Notes: a model not told the origin generated them from the sequence alone. A stretch of DNA of 64,000 nucleotides from Pegoplata infirma (GCA_963921195.1 OY992538.1:86365904-86429903), one strand, 5' to 3'; shown: positions 32,177 to 44,225, counted from the stretch's first letter. A program made the numbers and translations.

Positions 32177-33267
32177 GTTTACACCATACCATTGAGTCGT
32201 ATGATTTTCATGAAAAAGCAAGATTTTTTTATAGCATAATTTTAGGCATGTAATATATATAGGAATGTTATTTAAAAGCGACAGAAAACTTTACACTCAA
32301 AATAATAACTCTGTAAAATACTCTGTAAAATGACTGTAATCTCAAGTCAACAGATATTTGACAGAGTTTTCTGTCAAAATACAGATTTAAAGAAAATACT
32401 TTGTATTTTGTTGTGACAAAAAAACAAAGTTTTCTCTGTTATATTACTTTTTACTTTGTAATCTTAATTTTACAGATAATTAACAGAGTTTTCTGCAAAA
32501 ATACAGATTTAAGCAAAATACTTCGTATTTTTTTATAACCAAAAAAGTTTTCTGTTTTGAGTAGTTTTTGTTTTTGTTACCAAACATCAAAATTTTATCT
32601 GTATAATTTTTTTTTCTGAGAAAAAGTTGAAAAAGTAGCAAAAAAAGTTATAAAAAAAAATCTTTTCAGAAATTTTATAAAAATTTTACAAAATAACATG
32701 CATTTAACTAAAATCTGTAAATTTACAGAGTTTTTTCTGTATTTTTTTTTTTGCATCAAAAGCATTTTACAAATATATGTAAATGAACATAGTTTTCTTT
32801 GCTAAATAAATGGTGGTTTACTTAACCAATATTTTACTAGAAACTCTGTAAATTAACAGTTTTTTTTTTGTCTAAATCATTTTACAGAGTTTTATAGTAA
32901 AATTACAGAGTATTCTTTGTAAAAAAGCTTTCATATTTAACCAATATTTTACTATAAACTCTGTAAATTTACAGATTTTTTCTGTCAAAATCATTTTACA
33001 GAGTTTTTTAGTAAAATTACCAAGAAATGTTGTTAGCTGGAAAAGTATGGTGTACTCTGTTAAATTAGCAGAGTTTTTCTGTAATTTAACAGAGTTATTA
33101 TTTTGAGTGTACATATTGCTAAATTTATAAACTGAAGATTAAATAAATTGTTATATTTGTTTATAAATTTAGCAAGTTTTTTGTCGCTTTTTAATAACAA
33201 TCATATATTTACTACATGCCTAAAATTATGCTATAAAAATCATACGACTCAGTGGTATGGTGTAAAC
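32177..33267. mobile_element. MITE with GTTTACACCATACC termini, split by insertion
   Basis: The left arm reads GTTTACACCATACCATTGAG, then TCGTATGATTTT, TATAGCATAATTTTAGGCATG. The right arm mirrors it (CATGCCTAAAATTATGCTATA, AAATCATACGACTCAG, TGGTATGGTGTAAAC). Without the insertion at 32294-33109 the element is about 275 bp. The same end occurs alone at 27759 and the CATGCCTAAAATTATGCTA block at 37386-37404. Confidence 0.82.
32294..33109. mobile_element. CACTCAAAA-ended MITE built of CTCTGTAAA words
   Basis: The ends are CACTCAAAATAATAACTCTG and CAGAGTTATTATTTTGAGTG, 20-bp perfect inverted repeats flanked by TA (32292-32293, 33110-33111). The interior (816 bp) is a mosaic of ACTCTGTAAATTTACAGA, TTTTCTGT and AACAGAGTTTT words. 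It is inserted near the centre of the GTTTACACC MITE. The frame at 32872-33114 is repeat sequence. Confidence 0.88.
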
Positions 33268-33280
33268 ACCGGTTATATAT

Positions 33281-35311
33281 GGAGCATTCCAAGCCAAATC
33301 ACTCACTTTTAGACCCGACCCCTTTCGATTTATTTTATTTTTGGATATGTTTTAGTACTTATTTAATGCAACTTGGACGCCAATTTTCAGCCTTGTATTT
33401 CAAGACGGTGTTGAGTAATCAATTTTTCAAAATGGCGATTTTCTCAAAAAAATTTAAAAATTGAAATTTTTAATTAATTTTGACCATTAAAAAATATAGA
33501 TATTTTAAAAAAAGTTGGACAACGTTTTGTTGGTATTTAAATGTAGTTTTAGAAAAAAAATATGAAAAAATTATTCGAAGTAATTATCACTTATTTTTTG
33601 ACGTTTAAAAATTAAAATCGACTTTTTGAAAAAGTCCGAAACCTTCGATTTTTTTTGTAAAAAACTATAAAAATTCTACTCTAAATTACGCAACTTTCAA
33701 GCCATAATTCGAGATGTGATCACAATTCTTTCTATTTTTTTTTTAATTTTTAAAATTGCACCTTTTATGTTTTGGCTCTGATTTATTTTATATGGAGCTC
33801 CAAAAAAAAAAAAAAATTGATAGATACTGATCCTAACTTACCCTAAATATATTCATTTGAAGGTAAATATACGTCTCACAAAAATTTAGGACGATCGGAC
33901 ATGTGTAAGGCGTTTAGCATGGTCCTTGAAGTTTAAAAAACGGATTACAAGGAAAAATATGAATTTTTTTCTGTTTTCGCAATTTTTTTGGTATTTTAAG
34001 TTAGGTTTTAATTCAAGTGATTACAGAATTATGATATGGAGTAAAATGCCTTTCTAATAAGGTACTAAAACTAAAATCGGTTGAAAATCAGCCAAGTTAT
34101 TACAACTTCCCCAGGCATCTAGCGTGTGCCATACCACTTGATTAAAAAATACGAGTCCCATTTTTTAAATTTATTGAAATTTTCTACTGTAATAACATTT
34201 TTTCATAATTCATGTTTCAGTGTAATATTTTTTTGGTTTTTCCAAATTTTAAAACAAAAAAAATAAATTTTTTTTTTTAAATAGAGATTTCAAAAGGGTG
34301 TTGAAAATGCACGCATTTTTAGCACTAATTTAAAAAATGTTAGCAAAACACAACATGAAAAATACTTGTCATCTAATTACATTTGAACTTGAAGAATAAA
34401 AAAATGTTATTACAGTAGAAAATTTCAATGAATTTCCAAAATCGTATTATATTGCTTAATCAAGTGTTCTGCCATACGTTAGATGCCTGGGAAAGTTGTA
34501 ATAACTTGGCTGATTTTCAACCGATTTCAGTCTTTGGTACCTTATTAGAGAGGCATTTTACTCCGTATTATAATTCTGCAACCACTTGAAATCAAACTTA
34601 ACTTAAAATACAAAAAAAAATGAAAAAACAGAAAAAAATTCATATTTTTACTTGTAATCCGTTTTCTAAACTTCAAGGCCCATGCGGAACACCTTTTCCA
34701 TGTCCGATCGTTCTTAATTTTTGTGAGGCGTATTTTTGCCTCGAAATGAATATATCTGGGGTAAGTTAGGGTCAGTATCTACCAATTTAATTTTTTTGGA
34801 GCACCATATAAAATAAATCGGAGTCAAAAAATAAAAGGTGCAATTTTCAAAATTTGAAAAAAAAAAAATAGAACAAATTGCGATCACATCTCGAATTATG
34901 GCTTAAAAGTTGCGTAATTAAGAGTAGAACTTTTAGACGTTTGTAAAAAAAAATCGAAGGTTTCAAAAAGTAGATTTTAATTTTTAAACGTTAAAAAATA
35001 AGTGATAATTACTTCGAATAATTTTTTAAATATTTTTTTCTAAAACTACATTTAAATACCAACAAAACGTTGTCCAACTTTTTTTAAGATATCTATATTT
35101 TTAACTGGTCAAAATTAATTGAAAATTTTAATTTTTCCATTTTTTTGAAAAAATCGCCATTTTGAAAAATTGATTACTCAACACCATCTTGAAATAAAAG
35201 GCTGAAAATTGGGGTCCAAGTTGCATTTAATAAGTACTAAAACATATCCAAAAATAAAATAAATCGAAAGGTGTCGGGTCTAAAAGTGAGTGATTTGGCC
35301 TGGAATGCCCC
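33281..35311. repeat. 2.0 kb near-complete palindrome
   Basis: The left arm 33281-34280 and right arm 34300-35311 are reverse complements along almost the full length. The ends are GGAGCATTCCAAGCCAAATC and GATTTGGCCTGGAATGCCCC. Mirrored blocks include TTAGACCCGA, CAACTTGGACGCCAATTTTC or variants, GTAATCCGTTTT, TAAGTTAGGGTCAG, CATCTCGAATTATGGCTT and TAATAACTTGGCTGATTTTCA. Divergence between arms is small. The end motif is related to the GGCATTCCACACCAAAT words inside the 21069-24855 foldback. No coding content is present. Confidence 0.88.
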
Positions 35312-35848
35312 ATATACAAATAAACTATTTTATAGAAATAAAATTTTAAAATTAATTTTACTAAAATTTTATGTTTTTTGGAACTTTACTATTGTTTTTT
35401 GTAATTTTAGAAATTACGAAAATATTTGTAATTTTGTCAATTGTTACAAAAAAAAAACTGCCACTGATGTGAGTTTAACGGGTTTCGATGTCTTGTGCAA
35501 AAAGGAGTGCATACTTTTAGGCTAAAAAAAAGATTATATTACGTTTGACTGTTGACATTTTCAGACTCGTCAGTGGTGTAAAAAAACTATTATCTCTTGA
35601 CTGCTAAACGTTTTAGGAAAAAAAGAAGTTTGATATTGCATTTGAGAAATATCGGTTTAGCGGTTCAAAAGTAATGAACGAAAATGTAAGGACACCTCCA
35701 ATATTTCTGTACATTCCACATAATTTAAAAATACAAAATGCTTTAGTTCGGTTGCTGGTTGACATACATATGTACATATGTGAATAGAATTGTACACCTA
35801 AAGGTATTTATTTTTAATAAATATGTCTTTAATGGACTCGCGTCTCAT
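35312..35848. other. Mixed repeat debris
   Basis: About 35600-35790 is an inverted copy of part of the DINE-like element (62140-62290): GGACACCTC, CTTTTCGTTCATTAC or its mirror, GCGGTTCAAAAG, GCATTTGAGAAATATCGG, GTTGACATA. ATAGGAGTGCATACTTTTAGG at 35500 recurs at 37270. The frame at 35271-35525 overlaps the foldback end and is not a gene. Confidence 0.5.
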
Positions 35849-36310
35849 TCCTGAAAAAGAAGCTTTGTGAAAGTAATGAAATTTGATATAATCTTAATGA
35901 AAAATTTGAAGACAGGTTTCATTTGTTCAATGAAACTGGTGTCATTAAAGTTCCTTTAAATGAAAACAATTAAAATATTCATAGAAATTGTTTACAATGT
36001 TTTATGAATGTATGAAAGTATTCATTGATTAAATGTAGAATAGCAGTAGGTAAGTGAAGACATATTGAAACCTTAAATTGAAATTAATGAAAATGTTCAC
36101 TAATAGCAATTTTTGGTAAGTCACGTGTATCGGTTCATAAACGTTGGAATACTTCCTTGTAAGTTTTATCATAAAAAATTTTAAAAAATATTTAACATTT
36201 TTCTAAATACTATGAGAAAGTTCAAAAATTTAATGTTAAAGTTCATACATTTTTATGTATTTGTTCATAAATACTATGAATTTCGTTCATTGGGAAATTT
36301 TTTTATGTGT
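35849..36310. mobile_element. CACTGAAAA / TTCATTAAAG family copy
   Basis: The left end CTGAAAAAGAAGC is followed by TTTGTGAAAGTAATGAAA, and the right end is AAATTTTTTTATGTGTAG. The middle is built of TTTCATTTGTTCAATGAAAC, GGTGTCATTAAAGTTCC and repeated ATTCAT/ATGAA words. It shares blocks in order with 59690-60015 (inverted) and 9279-9510. Confidence 0.65.
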
Positions 36311-37313
36311 AGTAAAAACTAGACCATTGCTAAAAATAAAAAAAATTGTGACTTTAAATCAACATAAAAGTATTTCAAAATTTTGTTTTTAAAAATGTCT
36401 ATAAATTATTTCATTTTCCAATTCGACCCTCGTAGCATATTTATTATTTACTCAATCTGGACGCTATCAAGCTTAAATAAGAGCTAAATTAAAATTAATA
36501 AATTACATACACAGGACTTATTTGAAATTATAATCGTTTGATAATAAAGTTTGGCATTGCTAAGTTTGTCTTTAACGAATTGCATTTACTACAGCACTTT
36601 CATTTGAAGTTCACAGTATATCGAGGAGCGAATATTCAAAACTTGCTATCTGTATATTGACCATTTTTAGGAGACCAAAAAGAACTGTTATTTTCAGGAA
36701 ATTCTAATTAATTTTTACAATATAATTAAAAACAATTATTTTTGAAATAATATTACAGTAAAAAATTAATATGATAAATGACAACTAATTCAGTGAACAC
36801 ATTTCTATCAAAAACTATCTTTCGAAAATATTGTAAACGACAAGTTTTGAATTTTCGCCTCGATATATAATATTATTTCAAAATCCAAAATTTATTGCAT
36901 TTAACTAAAAAAAATATTACTATGTGTAGGGTATACAAAAAAAATATATTTAAATTAAAATTCATTAAGTATTTTATATATTTTTTTGCTTTATATAGAA
37001 TTATGTATGACATATTGTACTAATATTAATTGAGAACAATATTATTAATTGTTAACATATTTATCGAATGAATAAATGAATATTCATAGGTATAATTTTT
37101 TTATTTTCAAAATAACACTTGAATTAAACGTAACGCGCAATTGACCGCTACACTTAAAAGAACAAACTCGAAGAAAGAAAGGAAAAAAATGTTAAGTCAA
37201 TTGTCTAAAAAATTGTCTAAATTTTGTCTAAATAAGACTAAATAAACCGATTTTCGGTGGTTTGTGTAAAAAAGGCGTGCATACTTTTAGGATTTAAAGA
37301 AAAATAAATATCA
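36311..37313. other. A+T-rich DNA, mostly unassigned
   Basis: About 36380-36500 matches the arm of the element at 49487-50424 (TCATTTTCCAATTCGACCCTCGTA, CAATCTGGAC, CTATCAAGCTTAAA), a decayed copy. The rest (36500-37250) shows no repeat, coding frame or RNA gene that I can support. Confidence 0.4.
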
Positions 37314-39195
37314 GGGTGCTAATTCCCGAAATCGATAAAGGTCGAAATTCTACTCGATCGTGCGATTTTTCAATTTGTCTGTATGCCTAAAATTATGCTA
37401 GGATAAATACAAGCTTTTTATATTTTTCTCTTACTAGACTTAAACAAGAGAACATATAAAAAGCTTGTTTTTATTAAAGCACTAGCTGGCCCGGTCCGCG
37501 TTGCTGGCCCAAATATAAGATCAGTGTAATATTTCGTCTCGCTTCAAATATATAGCCTTGCAAAAAATGTAATGAATTTCTTGGCTTAGAAAAGTTTGTG
37601 GGCGTGGTTTTAAAGACCCAATTAGGCAGATAATTATCTTCAATTTAAAATCTTTTGTACCAAGTTTAAGCGGAATTTATTAAGAAATATTTTTTTTTTA
37701 TTGATCAAAGTAGAGTAAAAATTAATTTAATATATATCGATGGGCGTGGACGATTTTACTTTCCGAACAGTTATAGGGACTATTACGAATATTTAAAACA
37801 AAAAAAAAAATAGCCAAATCGGTCTAGGTGTTCTTATGTGTTGCAAATTTAAAGGATATTGAAAAATATGGGCTTTGGATTGTTGGAGGACAATAATTAT
37901 TTACCGAATCATGCCAGTCGCTCTCCGATTTTAGATGTATTGAAAAAAGTGGGGGTGTACAATTTTTCTTTCCGTATAAACCTTAGTTGTACAATCACAA
38001 ACGTCAAAAAATACTACTAATAGCCAAATCGGCTCTGGCGTTTTTCTATTTAAGATATATCAAAAAAAAGTGGACGTGAAAAAATTTTAGTCAAATTAAT
38101 CCTGCTGTTCTCCGATTTTAGATATATCAAAAAAAGGAAGCCTAAAAGTGGGCGTGATTAATTTCTTTTTCGAAAAAACCTAAGACGAACACTTAAAAAA
38201 AATAAGACGAACATTAAAAAAAATATTATCCAAATCGGTCAGTTCTCATGTGATGCGATTACAAACGAACTACATTTGATTTTTATTAATATTTTATTAT
38301 TCTATATTTTATTTTTTTATAAAGAAAATTTTATTTATATCGAAAAAAGAGTCGGTGTACAACTTTTCTTACCGTAAAAATCTTATTTGAACTTAACCAA
38401 CTCGGTCCATTAATTCAAAATTGAGCGTAGAAATGGAAGATTATTCTTTTGCGAAAAACCTTATTAGGACTATGACAAACATTGAACACAAAATTAGACA
38501 AATTGACCCAGCCATTCCATGATTTAAAATATATAAGTATATCGGGAAAAGTGAGCGTAATAGTAGACGTGGGCAATTTTTATTTCCTTAAAAATCTTTT
38601 TCGGACTATAACCAAATCGGTCTAGCCGTTATAGTTCTTTTGCTACATAGAAAAACTGGGCATGGGAAATTTTACTATCCGTAAAAACCTTAGTTAAATT
38701 ATGACGAACATTTTCAACAAAAATTAGCCAAAGTGGGCGTGATCAATTTCTTTTTTCGTAAAAACCAAAGTTGGAATATGATGAAAATTTATTAAATAAA
38801 AATGTATTAAATCGGTCCAGCCATTCTCAGATTTTAGATTAATTGAAAAAGTGGGCGTGTTCGATTTTTCTTTAAGTTAAAAATTAAATTGGATTTCTAC
38901 GAACATTTAAATAAAAAATTACCCAAATAGTGCAGCCGTTTTCCGATTTTAGATAAATCGAAAAAAGTGGGCGTAAAAGTGGGCGTGGTCAATTTTTCTT
39001 TACGTAAAAACCTAAGTTGGACTACAACGAACATTTCAAAAAAAAAATTGTCCAAATCGGTCCAGCCGTTCTCAACTGATGCTGTTACCAACGAACGACA
39101 ATTGATTTTTATTTATATAGATAATTTTAGGGATAGAGAAAAATCGCACGTTCTAGTAGAATTTCGATCGCTATCGACTACGAGAATTAGCCCCC
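37314..39195. mobile_element. GGGTGCTAATTC-ended MITE, split by insertion
   Basis: The left arm GGGTGCTAATTCCCGAAATCG and the right arm ending CGAGAATTAGCCCCC are inverted. Further in, GAATTTCGACC or its mirror and GATTTTTC blocks also match (TCGTGCGATTTTTC at 37350-37368, GAAAAATCGCACG at 39137-39149). A hairpin (ACAAGCTTTTTATA against TATAAAAAGCTTGT) lies at 37410-37468. A repeat-rich insertion fills 37482-39120. Confidence 0.65.
37482..39120 (+). mobile_element. CTAGCTGGCCCGG element with GGGCGTG tandem units
   Basis: It starts CTAGCTGGCCCGGTCCGCG and ends ATTTTTATTTATATAG. The body is about nine to ten diverged units of about 150-180 bp, each carrying AAATCGGTCCAGCCGTTCT, CCGATTTTAGATATATCG, AAAAAGTGGGCGTGG, TTTTTCTTTCCGTAAAAACC and ACGAACATTT. 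Similar starts (CGGTCCGCGTTGCTGGCCC) occur at 43608. No coding frame is present. The termini resemble widespread insect repeats that begin CTAGCTGACCCGGC, but I cannot assign a superfamily. Confidence 0.6.
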
Positions 39196-39333
39196 AGGTA
39201 TGCTATTCATCATTTTCAAATCAGTGGTATAAGAAAAATGTTCTCTTTTAATTGCAAAAAATGGAAAACTTTTAAAATATTTTAAAGTAAAATATATGAT
39301 TTTTGGATTTTCAAAAATAATATCAAAAATCTT

Positions 39334-40052
39334 CCCAGTTGGAAAATGTGTCACTGAGGAAATTTCCACAGTGATTTCTTGAGGAAATGTCTTCAGGTTC
39401 TGACAAATCATAGGCAATCCTTGATGACATGTCCTAACATTGTCAGCACTGAATGTTTGCTTTAAGAGTGTGGACAATTCCTCTAAGACGTCTAAAAGGA
39501 AATGTCTTCAGAATAGCAGTTTATTAAATTAGAATTTTAAATCTGGGCAACTCTTCAATTTCCAAGAAAAAGATGGCAATATTATCGACCGACTTAATTA
39601 AAATAAAATAAAAATCTAACAAGTAGAATAAAAGTAATAAACAGACAAACAATTTTAAAAATAAAGTTTGGAACAATTGGTTAGGTGTGGGACTAGTAAA
39701 CTGGAGGTTCCAGATTCAAATCCAGTTGGGACTAAAAAAGGCGAAAAGGTTTTTCTAAATATGAGAAACATAATTTATAAAGGAAAATGGATAAAAGTAA
39801 AAACTAAAGGAAATACGAAAATTTTTTGTATTTTCGCATGACCTATGTCAGACATTTCCCCAAAGAAGTCTTAGGTGACATGTCCCCAGAAGGTCAGCCC
39901 TGACCACTGCTGACTTTGAGTGAGGACATTTTGAAAATTTGTATGAAACTGTCCTCAACCCAGTACATAGAGATGTGTTGTGGATGTCAGGTGTGACTCT
40001 GACATGTCATCGCTCCGTCACTGAGGATGGCTCGAGGACGTTGCCAACTGGG
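39334..40052. mobile_element. CCCAGTTGG-ended element with tRNA-like core
   Basis: The ends CCCAGTTGGAAAATG and CGTTGCCAACTGGG are inverted repeats. The flanking interior is built of GAGGACATTT, GACATGTC, ATTTCCTCA and CACTGAGGA words in mirrored order (39345-39520 against 39840-40035), and is less A+T-rich than the neighbourhood. The core contains a tRNA-like segment at 39665-39755. No transposase is seen. The minus frame 39187-39477 is element sequence. Confidence 0.7.
39665..39755 (+). repeat. tRNA-like segment with B-box and T5 terminator
   Basis: An A-box-like TTGGTTAGGTGTGGG (39677-39691) and a near-consensus B-box GATTCAAATCC (39713-39723) are followed by a T-run (TTTTT, 39750-39754). 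Stems are not well formed, so this is a tRNA-derived SINE or decayed tRNA rather than a tRNA gene. Like the one at 17157-17233 it sits at the core of a TIR element. Confidence 0.5.
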
Positions 40053-40152
40053 TTATTGTGCCAATTGGCCTTCAACAGCCTAATTCAAATTATTCTCCTA
40101 AAAGTATGATTTAAAAGTGTTGCAAACTATAATATAACCACAGCAGATATAT

Positions 40153-40793
40153 GGGGGTTTTCGTGTCAACTGACACAACCGAAGTCTTCCGATCGGGATG
40201 AAATTTGCACCAAGGTTAGTCCTATTGGATAGTAGTTCAGACACAATTTTTCAACGAGATCGGTCAAGGACTCTCTGAGTTAGGGGTGGTCGAAATTTGA
40301 CATTTTGGCAAAAGAGGGGTTTATTCTCATCCATGTTACTTCTTACCTATTGTTTTTAGAAAAATGTGTCCCAAATAGTTTAGATATCTATTTCTTCAGT
40401 CTTTCGAAAAAAAATTATAAAAAAAATAAAAAAAAAAATTTTGATTTTTTTTCTTAAAAATCCAAAATTTTTTTGACTTTTTCCTCAAATTGGGCCCTGT
40501 TTTTTTTTTTTGATTCAAGAGAAAGCTTAGGGGATTTTCCTTAAGAGCTATAGGGTCGCTTAGTGGGATGCGAGTGGGATATCTATGAAATTTTTTTTTT
40601 TAACGTTGGAACACAAAAAACGGTTCTTCAATTTGCACTATTAGGCGTGGGATAGCTAACCAGTTTTCTATTTCGATCCGCGATACCCTCTAATTTTTAT
40701 AGGTTCGAAAAAGGAAAGCACGAGCCAAAAATTGAGGGCGGTGGGGTGGGGCCATAAGGCCCCTCATCGGGGTCAGTTGACACGAAAACCCCC
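40153..40793. mobile_element. GGGGGTTTTCG-ended element, 0.64 kb
   Basis: The ends GGGGGTTTTCGTGTCAACTG and CAGTTGACACGAAAACCCCC are perfect 20-bp inverted repeats. AT-repeats flank both sides (ATAT, a possible duplication). The interior is not palindromic and is GC-richer than the surroundings (GAGATCGGTCAAGGACTCTC, GGGGTGGGGCC). No coding frame of note is seen. I found no second copy in the window. Confidence 0.8.
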
Positions 40794-40977
40794 ATATATA
40801 CGCCGCATAGTATAGCACACATACATAAGTGTTAGCACCTTAAGGTATGCTACAAAAAAAATTTAATGAAGAACAGACTGACTCTTATAGCTTAATTTAA
40901 GTTCATATATTATTAAATCAATTGCTTTTTTTAATTTTGTTTCAATTTATTGTTGTTTTTTTTTTAAAGTGTACGTA

Positions 40978-42444
40978 CACTCAAAAAAAAAAACGTTAGT
41001 AGATTTACTAATTTTTTTTTTTGCTAATGCTAGTTAGCTAACTTTTAGCAAATTTTTAGTTGAGATTAGCATGTTAGCAAAAAATTCTTGTAAACTTCAT
41101 TTAGCACATTAGCAATTTTAAACAAACTTTGAACTAATTTCTTTTTCTAAATTTGAAATTGAGTTGACAACATTTTTACAAGATTTTTTGCTAACATTAG
41201 CAAAAATAAATGGTAAATTTATTTTTATTTTCAGAAAACTTAAAATGGCGCTATCTCGGAAACTAAGCCAGATAGAGCAAAATGGAGGCCATTTTTGGTT
41301 CTCGGGCTTTCCATAGTATGGTCGGTCCTCTTCACATGTGTGGACTCTAATAGGTCCTAACTTTGGATCCAAAAAAGTTAGCATTCCCGAAAATTTTAAA
41401 ATGCTCATATCTCGGTAAATATTGCCGACACAACAAAAAGTCCAAAAGAATTTTTGTAGCTCTCAACACGTAGAACAAGACCGCAAAATAACCAAAAGCT
41501 CTCCAAGTAATATTTTTTAAGTTATCGAGTTTTTTAATTCTCAAGGCCCCAGTGGTCCCCTAATATCACGTATCTCAAAAACTAAGCAAGGTAGAGCGAA
41601 ACGGACACAAATTTTGGATCAAAAACTATGACGATTTTTAAGGAACCCAACTAGGTCTAGGCCCATTGGGGTCTGGCCCTATTGGGTCTGAACCCAATGG
41701 GGTCCTCAAATGTGTATGAACTAACAAGGGAAGTCTCCCTAGTGTCACCCGCAGATCTTTATGGAATTGGTTTTATTTTGTACATCAGAAAAAATAAAGG
41801 GACACGTATTTTTTTTAGCGGCCCAAATTCATATTTAGAGGGTAAAAAGGAGGGGGGAAGACAAGGCCATTTTTCAGTTTTTTTCGTTTATCTCCTATAT
41901 TGTGCAAAGAAACCTAGTCATGTTATATACCAAATGAAAGGTCTTTGAAAAACCTATTTACGTGTGCTAAGAACGTGTCCAAACATGCACAACTTTTCGT
42001 CATATTGAGTAAAATACCAAAATTTTAGGACATTTTTGTTAATAAGTCGAAAAATGTTAACTTCTTGGGCCCGTTGTTAGCACCACGAGATAGGTATTTT
42101 TAATACCTTTAATCTGATACCACACATGCCCATATTAATTTTGTTTAAATAGGCGTAAATCGTAAAAAACTGAAGAAGGTCAATTTCCCCCCATACAAAT
42201 CGACCCCCCTAAAAATGAGTTTGGGCCGCTAAAAAAAAATACGTGTCGAATTAATTTTCGTTCTTAACAACATATCCAAATTTCATGAAGATCGGAGGGT
42301 GACACCAGGGAGACTTCCCTTGTAAGTTCAAAAAAAAATCAGTTAACTAATTATTGGCAAAACATTTTTGCTAACTTTAGCAAAAAAATTGTGGGTTCAA
42401 AATCAGCAAATTTTCTTGTATGTTTACAGGTTTTTTTTTGAGTG
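40978..42444. mobile_element. CACTCAAAA-ended element of TTAGCAAA words, with insertion
   Basis: The left end is CACTCAAAAAAAAAAACG, the right end TTTTTTTTTGAGTG, flanked by TA (40976-40977, 42445-42446). The outer interior is built of GCTAACTTTAGCAAA and TTAGTTAACTAA words. Further in is the module found elsewhere (TCTCGGAAACTAAGCCAGATAG-type, 41245-41410, matching 47640-48130, 54720-55010 and 62525-62640). A TAA-flanked element is inserted at 41725-42322. Inverted copy: 54405-55271. Confidence 0.82.
41725..42322. mobile_element. Harbinger-like CAAGGGAAGTCTCCC element
   Basis: The ends CAAGGGAAGTCTCCCT and AGGGAGACTTCCCTTG are 16-bp perfect inverted repeats, and the inverted match continues for GTGTCACCC. 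TAA on each side (41722-41724, 42323-42325) is the target duplication. Removing it restores GAACTAAGTT as in the related copy at 55275. The interior is not palindromic. Decayed copies lie at 27013-27755 and 15712-16745. The frame at 41682-41948 is not a gene. Confidence 0.85.
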
Positions 42445-42446
42445 TA

Positions 42447-42868
42447 TAAAGTATATGCATATTTAGTTATTGAGTGGTTGGACAAGCCCCCTAAAATATT
42501 TAAAACTTTGTACGATTAACATATTGAATTATTTTGCGCATTTATTTATATATTGCAAAATTTTTATTTTTTTTTTTTTTGTACAAACAATTTTGGTTAA
42601 TTGGAACAACCAAAACAAAATGCATTTTTTTCTAGTACAAAACAAACATTTTTATTTTTGAATTGTTAAAAACAAAAAAAAAAACTTGTACGCCAATTTT
42701 ACTTTCTGTATTTCTGTGAATCGTGCAAAGAGCATTTTTGTGTTCATGGCAGACATCATGTCGCTAGTTGATAAAACAAATACTCGTTTTATAAAATTAT
42801 ATACATACATATATTTTTTTTTATTTTTTTCAAAATACATACTCGTAAATTATCTCGTGACTTTAATC
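42447..42868. other. A+T-rich DNA, no feature
   Basis: No repeat copy or recognisable coding. The three overlapping frames at 42470-42943 are low complexity (F, K, N, I, Y rich) and read on both strands. Confidence 0.4.
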
Positions 42869-43306
42869 AAAAAGTATAGAATAAATAAGAGTATTCTTCC
42901 GCTAAATTTCAGAGGCACTCCTCTCTGGAATTTTGGTCCTTAAATCGGCTTATCTCGAGCATGTTTTGACAGAAAAAAATTAGGAAAAAAGTGATAAAAC
43001 ACACCGAAAAGTGAAAAAACACATCGAAAAGACAAAAAAACTCATCGAAAAGGTAAAAAAACTCATCGAAGAAGAGAAAAAATAAAGAGGAATTAAAGAA
43101 AACACATCGAAGAAAAAAAAAGACAAAGAAGAAATAAATATGAAAATGTCAAACTAAAAGGAATGTCAGATATTCAGTGAGAGGATTCGAGCAATTCCAT
43201 GAGAGGATGAGAGCTAATAGTACGCTAATTAAAGACTTTTTGAAATAATCCGACTTGTTAGTAAACTACTAATGGGACGAATACTCTTATTTATTCTATA
43301 CTTTTT
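42869..43306. mobile_element. Inverted-repeat element with ACTCATCGAAAA array
   Basis: AAAAGTATAGAATAAATAAG and its mirror CTTATTTATTCTATACTTTT (both extended by AGTATTC/GAATACT) bound a 438-bp segment. The inside carries four to five units of about 20 bp, AAAAAACTCATCGAAAAGG (43000-43080), followed by purine-rich AAAGAA words. The array is the only other structure seen. The next 300 bases to 43602 are unassigned. Confidence 0.7.
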
Positions 43307-44225
43307 GCTTTAATATATTAAAATAAATTGAAAAGTGAATAATACCAAAACGTTTATCTAATAGTTGATCACATGTATTAGATGGTATTTTGTATTCAAT
43401 ATTGCATATTGTAAATAAACAGCAACGTTCAAAATGCATCATAGATTATTACTTGTATAATATTAAATTGACCATTTATGATGAGTCGATCGAATAAAAT
43501 TTTTGATTAATAGATTAATAATACTAATATATAAAATTATTAGCAGCGAATGTCTCATTGAACAGCAATAGAATATTTTTAATATTTATTACAAAACTAA
43601 CTATACCCGGTCCGCGTTGCTGGCCCTAAGAAAAAAACTGTTTTATATTGCATCTTAATTTAAATATAGTGTCGGACAAAATTAAAGCACGGGTCTGGGT
43701 CCAGCTAGTTACCTTTGGTTCCACCTTCGGTTAGCACTATCTATAGAGAAATCTCAACAAAATCGGTTCAGCCGTTTTTGCGAGATTTCGAAACAGACAG
43801 ACCATTACGTTAAGTATAGTACAAAGGGGCGTGTCATTTAACGCATTTTTATCGAATCGTGATAGTCTAAAGTTCCATGCTGCATCCTCGATTAGTACTA
43901 TCTGTGCTGCAAATTTCTTTGACATCAGTTTTTCCGTTTTTGTGTGATTGCGAAAGAGGAGAAAATAACTTTTTATTCATGAAAAACGGGAGTGACATTT
44001 TATACCCATTTGCCGAATCGCGCTCTACATATGACCTACAGTTCCCGCTCGGTTAGTTCTATCGGTAGTGACAGATTCGGCTTATCCGTTTTTGCGTGAT
44101 TTCAAAACAGGCAGATATAACGTTCCGTATAAAACAAAGGGGCGTGGCAATTTACTCCTCTTTGTTTAATCATGGTCAGTATAGTACAAAGGGCGTTGCA
44201 ATTTTGATCCCTTTTTCCAATAACG

